Source: Rhizophagus sp. LPA8_4_AMF (taxonomy: Eukaryota; Glomeromycota; Glomeromycetes; Glomerales; Glomeraceae). Taken from it: DNA of 38,064 bases. The notes below the pieces were generated by a model. It had not been told where the DNA came from. It saw only the letters and a list, made by a program, of their open reading frames with translations, and searched no databases. How positions within the stretch are numbered: the first letter of the stretch is position 1; every line of letters begins with the position of its first letter. A program made the translations under genes and the position numbers. Shown here one piece after another: positions 33,936 through 38,064 of the stretch. Where the stretch lies: NCBI GenBank assembly GCA_021464525.1, contig JADRCO010000313.1:1-38064 (forward strand), given 5' to 3'.

Positions 33936-36394
33936 ATTATCATTAATATATATATATATTTCGCTTATTCCAATTCGCGTTCTTTTTTATTTTCGTTTGT
34001 ACAGAGTATATATATCAAAAATTTTTCGCTTCACTTTCTTCGTTTTTCCCGATCGCGTTCTATTTTTACTTTTTTATCTCCCTCTTCTCTATGATTTTAT
34101 TATGTATTTTTTAAGATTTTATAAATTTTTATGATTATAATATAAAAAATAAATCGAAATTTATGATCACGATATAAAAGATATTTAATTTGTGTTTACT
34201 TCTCTCCAGTCGTTCAATATCTGATATATGATAAAAAATACTAATTAAAACCTTCTGAATTCTTTTGAAAATTAGTAAAGATTAAAAAAATTGTCAGAAA
34301 CATTTATTGATACCAATTACACTTTATTTTTTGAACCAAAAGGACTTACTTAACCATCATGTTATCAAGTCATCATGTGTTGTTTATTACTATACTAAAA
34401 AATTAAGTCTAATATTTTGAATTTAGAATTAACGATTGTATTATGAAATATAACTAATATTTTGAGATCAATTCACGAAATAGATTGAATCAAAATTTTT
34501 TTCGATATTGCTTTGATAATTGCAAAATTTGCAAGTAACATTCTTTTAATTGTTTTATGAATAATGATATATCATGCTAACTTTATGAATACAATTAAAT
34601 TTTTTTTTTTACGTTTTAGAAAATTAAAAAAGTAAAATGTCCGTATTAACAATAATGAAAAAAAAAATTCTTATCATTCTCTATATTTTTTTTTTTCTTG
34701 AAATCTTTTACAAAAGATCGCCTTAACGTAAGAAAATAACATTATTTTTATTTATTTCATTTTAATAATAAAAAAAAATATTATATCTCTAAATTATATC
34801 ATTAATAATTATTTTATACAGAGTAATTTATGAAAACATATTTTTAACGTTTAAAATACAAAAAAAAACACTCGGTTCGATTATCAACTAGTTACGCAAT
34901 TCCGATTGAATTTACAAGTTATACAATTTTTTTTTAAAAGTTTACAAGACCTCAAATTTCTATTATAAACAATATTTTTTAATATTTTGTAAATTAAAAT
35001 ATAAACTTTCATAGGTTTACGAATAAGTCATCATGAAAATTTTTCTAAAATTTGGTGATTTATGATCATCTTAGAAAATAACTACTAATTTAATTCCTAA
35101 AATATCCATTTTTTATTCAAATAATATAAAAGTTTTTAAACTTAATCATTTGAATAAATTTTCAAGTATGAATAAATAAACTTGTACCTATAACCTAATT
35201 TGTAGTTTTGATATATTTATATAACACCTTGTGAAATTTTTGGTCCTGAATTTTATGATCGGCAAAATCGAATTCATTCCTTCATGTAATATATCGAAAT
35301 GTCATTCTTATCATCATATCAAACTATATTGGAGTCTTGAAGTAATACTACAATTATAAAGTTTGAAGGTATTTTACTAGGAGTCCTTTTAATGCCGACT
35401 TAACTGAAACCAAAAGTTATAATTTATTATTTTAGTTTAGCTAGTCGTTACAATTGTTAAAAGCTATAATAAAGTTTAAATTACCTATATTTAATTAAAG
35501 TCTTTTGTATACAATACGCATTTGTCTCATTTGAATTTAATCAAAGGAAATCTCAATAAATTTTAGACCTACTAAATTAATAATCTTTGGAACACGTTAT
35601 TAATACATTTGCGAAAATTAAAAATATTAGATGATAAATTAAATATAAGTTCTATTTTAATTTTTAATAAAAGAACAAATCGTTAATATTTGTTGCTGAC
35701 TTAGCCAAGTCTTTTAAAAAACTTCTTGTCACCTGATCACCAACGTTGAGGTGCAGCAACATTGATCAGGGAGGGAAAGGGAAGGAAAAGCGAGAGAGGG
35801 GAAAGAGAAAGAGCGAGGAAATAGGGGAAAGGGAAAGAGGAAGAATGAGAGAGGGGGCAGTAACATATATTTTAGAGGTGTTAATACAAAGGTCTTAGGT
35901 TACACATCTATAAGAAAAAATGATTGGTTGCACGTGAGGAAGACGCTTATAATAAAATAATATTATCTAGTATATGTCACTGCCCTAAATAATAATTTTT
36001 ACTCAATATAATAAAATATTTTAACCTCATGACTGATAACATTTAGTCAATTATTCGGAATTGTCGATTATTAAATTTCGGTCCAAATCTTGATTGGACA
36101 ATCCAATTTGATCCGCCGCAGAAAATAGTTTATCATTTTTTAAAAAAATCGTAAATTCTTGAACATTTACTACACTTATACGAAAAATTGCTTTAAAAAT
36201 AAATATTAAAATTTAAATAATATATATTTTTAATACTTTTCTTCTAGAATGCGTAAATGAAATAGTTTAACTATCGAAAAATTTCAATTACTAATACCGT
36301 ATTTTGCCGATTACGGCCAAAATTATGAGAGTGCTTAATTAGTCAAAATATGGTAGATCGAATATCCGGATATTTTGCTAAATATATATAATAT
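33936..36394. other. intergenic, AT-rich
   Basis: About 2.4 kb without a supportable gene. It has long poly(T) and poly(A) runs, and a hairpin followed by a polypurine tract at 35733-35857 (listed separately). The 33922-34134 frame overlaps the end of the HMG gene and is hydrophobic low-complexity. Confidence 0.45.
35733..35857. other. hairpin followed by ~89-nt polypurine (GA) tract
   Basis: CTGATCACCAACGTTG at 35733-35748 pairs imperfectly with CAACATTGATCAG at 35757-35769. From 35769 to 35857 the plus strand is purine apart from four interruptions (C at 35791 and 35813, T at 35822 and 35846). It is strikingly G-rich for this window. Such tracts can form triplex DNA and can stall polymerases. 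Confidence 0.6.
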
Positions 36395-36556
36395 CAATGT
36401 CGGACAACTTCCCAAATCCCAACAAAACATTTTCCCGACAGCCTAACCCTGCCCATTTGTTCACGTGTTAGTGCATAATTCTGCATAACTCTGGCCAAAA
36501 CTGTCGGGCAAATGTCTTGTCGGGAAATCATACGTCGGGAAATCGTGGTGTAACCA
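36395..36556. mobile_element. MITE-like palindrome, ~160 bp
   Basis: CCCAACAAAACATTTTCCCG with the following ACAG (36418-36441) is mirrored at 36500-36523, whose reverse complement is CCCGACAAGACATTTGCCCG plus ACAG. A further TCGGGAAAT lies outside the right arm. ATATAATAT occurs on both sides (36386-36394 and 36557-36565) and may be the target duplication, but AT richness makes chance possible. No coding capacity. Confidence 0.5.
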
Positions 36557-36902
36557 ATATAATATACCTCTATTCGGTAATGTTTCCGAGAAGCATGTAT
36601 AAATAATTTTCAGGAAAATACTACGTATTCCTGTTTTAGAAAATAATTGTCTGCTTTCGTATTTTATTATTATACTTCGGAAAACATGACCAATTTCTAA
36701 ACTAGTAGTAAACTTTCGAAATTACATATTGAGTAATTATATTATTTATTAAAAAATAAAAAAATAAGCTACTCGTATAAAAATTTTAGAATTCTGAATT
36801 CACTATATTTGAATAAAATTCCTTTTTGATATTTTTAACTTTGTTAATAAGAGGAAAGAATTATAAACAATCTGAGATAGAAGCCGAGAAAAGTCAACAT
36901 TT

Positions 36903-36958
36903 ATTGTCCGGAACGTTAGCGAAGGACATTCTATTGTACTGCAATAGGTTAACCCATG
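36903..36958 (+). mobile_element. truncated 3' tail of the SINE-like family seen at position 1
   Basis: ATTGTCCGGAACGTTAGCGA, then AGGAC, ending GGTTAACCCATG. It matches the minus strand of 8-90 (TTGTCCGGAGCTTTAGCGAA, ending GGTTTAACCCATG) with a short internal deletion. The tRNA-like head is absent. 5'-truncated copies are usual for SINEs and LINEs. Confidence 0.6.
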
Positions 36959-38010
36959 AAATTTTCTTTCCTTCCATCCGCTGACGTCACCTAACTAATT
37001 ACCTCTGCTTTTCCATTTTTGGTTATTTATCACTTTTTACTTGTTTCACTGATGATTTTTGTAACACTGCTTATTTTATTTGGTGTTACGTATTTTTTAT
37101 ATGCTATTTTTCGTAATCAATTTTTTTTAATAAAAAAGATACCGAGTAAATAAACGCGACGGACTTTAACGGTTTCCGTTTTCCTAGTTTTAATAGATCA
37201 TTATATTACATATATCCTCAACATACATATGCGGGAGTGATTTTTTTAAGTAAAATGAGAAAAGGCAATCATTGAATAGCTTCAATTTAGTTCAAGCGGC
37301 CCGTTAGAAAAGTCAGTTTTTTCTTATATGTCGTGGTAAGAGTAGATCTTGAGACAAAAAATCATCAGACAAAAGAAAGTTAATAATAATACTAATAAAA
37401 GGCATGAGAAAGATAATCATGATGAAAATCAAGACACGTTGAAAGACAAGTGATTAGTTTTTGTATAACGCTTTTTTATTTATTTTTTCAAAAAAAATTA
37501 CTTATACAGTAATTTAGCATTCAGTAAAATACAAAAATTAATAATATATTTTAAGAAAAGTTATTGGTATCAAGTTTACATGTGTACAAATTTATTTACT
37601 GATGGCAAGATATTTAATACCTAATGAATTAACTGTTGAAGCATATAATTTTTGTAGGGATAATATTAACAAATAAAAGTCGGACTAAAATTGTACTGGA
37701 CAAAGAAACTTGTAAGATTGACCAGCCGTGTTCGATCACGTGATTTTTCATATTAACGATGTGACAAATGTGTCTTACTGCCTGTGTCTTAACGCCTCTG
37801 AACATGTGGCCAACAATACGATAAAATCTGTGATATCTAAGAAAGATAAAAAAAAAGTTAGTATGGTTGGTACCAGGTGGAAGAGATATTTCAATCAACC
37901 ACCATCATACTCCCATAAAAAAGCTTCCAGAGAAGTGTTGGTATCATGTTACCAAGGACACCTAGAACTTGCACAATAGGAACTATCTTTTTTATTATTT
38001 TATTTTTTAT

Positions 38011-38012
<2 letters not shown>
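36959..38012. other. intergenic, nothing recognised
   Basis: Plus- and minus-strand frames at 37728-37979 and 37629-37898 overlap each other and match no family I know. The plus frame ends in SREVLVSCYQGHLELAQ, which looks mildly protein-like, but I cannot support a gene. Confidence 0.4.

Positions 38013-38064
<52 letters not shown>
38013..38064. repeat. poly(T) run at window end
   Basis: Fifty-two consecutive T to the last base, after a T-rich TTTATTATTTTATT lead-in. It may be the poly(A) end of a minus-strand retroposon or simply where the assembly stopped in a homopolymer. Confidence 0.8.

Noticed and set aside
34870..34890. B-box-like GGTTCGATTAT as a tRNA gene
   Set aside because: No A box at the right distance and no cloverleaf stems could be drawn.
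37629..37979. Overlapping frames on both strands near the window end
   Set aside because: They are mutually antisense, match no known family and have no clear start context.
1..38064. CRISPR array, bacterial operons or riboswitches
   Set aside because: No regularly spaced repeats and no prokaryotic gene organisation; the genes are spliced and eukaryotic.

Overview
The window looks like nuclear DNA of an arbuscular mycorrhizal fungus, most likely Rhizophagus (Glomeromycotina). The support is very AT-rich sequence, short GT-AG introns of about 50-115 nt, a TKL-type kinase with a Cys-rich N-terminus of the kind hugely expanded in that lineage, small secreted ML-domain proteins, a MATA-type HMG-box protein and a giant sacsin-like protein. 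This is a judgement from remembered families; no database was searched.

Layout. 1-243 (-) is a tRNA-headed SINE-like element, followed by degenerate repeats and a dead kinase fragment (904-1400, -). The main gene is 3207-12899 (+). I reconstructed 12 exons that join in frame to 2,907 codons encoding two sacsin-type Hsp90-like ATPase repeats and a C-terminal BTB/POZ domain. Convergent to it is a 9-exon kinase gene (13778-16023, -; 544 aa) whose C-terminal tail is built from a run of tiny, all phase-1, frame-neutral exons. 17691-18268 is a Tc1/mariner-like MITE with TA target duplications. 18446-20015 (+) holds two adjacent dead kinase genes from a different subfamily. 21507-21659 is a 153-bp palindromic MITE with a 9-bp target duplication.

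From about 22.4 to 32.7 kb the window carries a degenerate tandem segmental duplication (unit A about 22380-25810, unit B about 28560-32650). Each unit contains one single-exon secreted ML-domain gene (23322-23765 and 29448-29894, both -) with a TATA box. A second ORF next to it is still open in unit A and broken in unit B. 33555-33935 (+) is a short MATA-HMG gene with its own TATA box. The rest, to 38064, is AT-rich intergenic DNA with a polypurine tract, a palindromic element, a truncated copy of the SINE tail seen at position 1, and a terminal poly(T) run.

The genes do not form an operon and no joint pathway is shown. The region reads as a birth-and-death neighbourhood: live members of expanded families (sacsin-BTB, kinase, ML, HMG) sit among dead kinase copies, a recent duplication and non-autonomous transposons. 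The best candidate for an under-described system is the sacsin-BTB fusion, which would couple Hsp90-like ATPase modules to a possible Cullin-3 adaptor domain.
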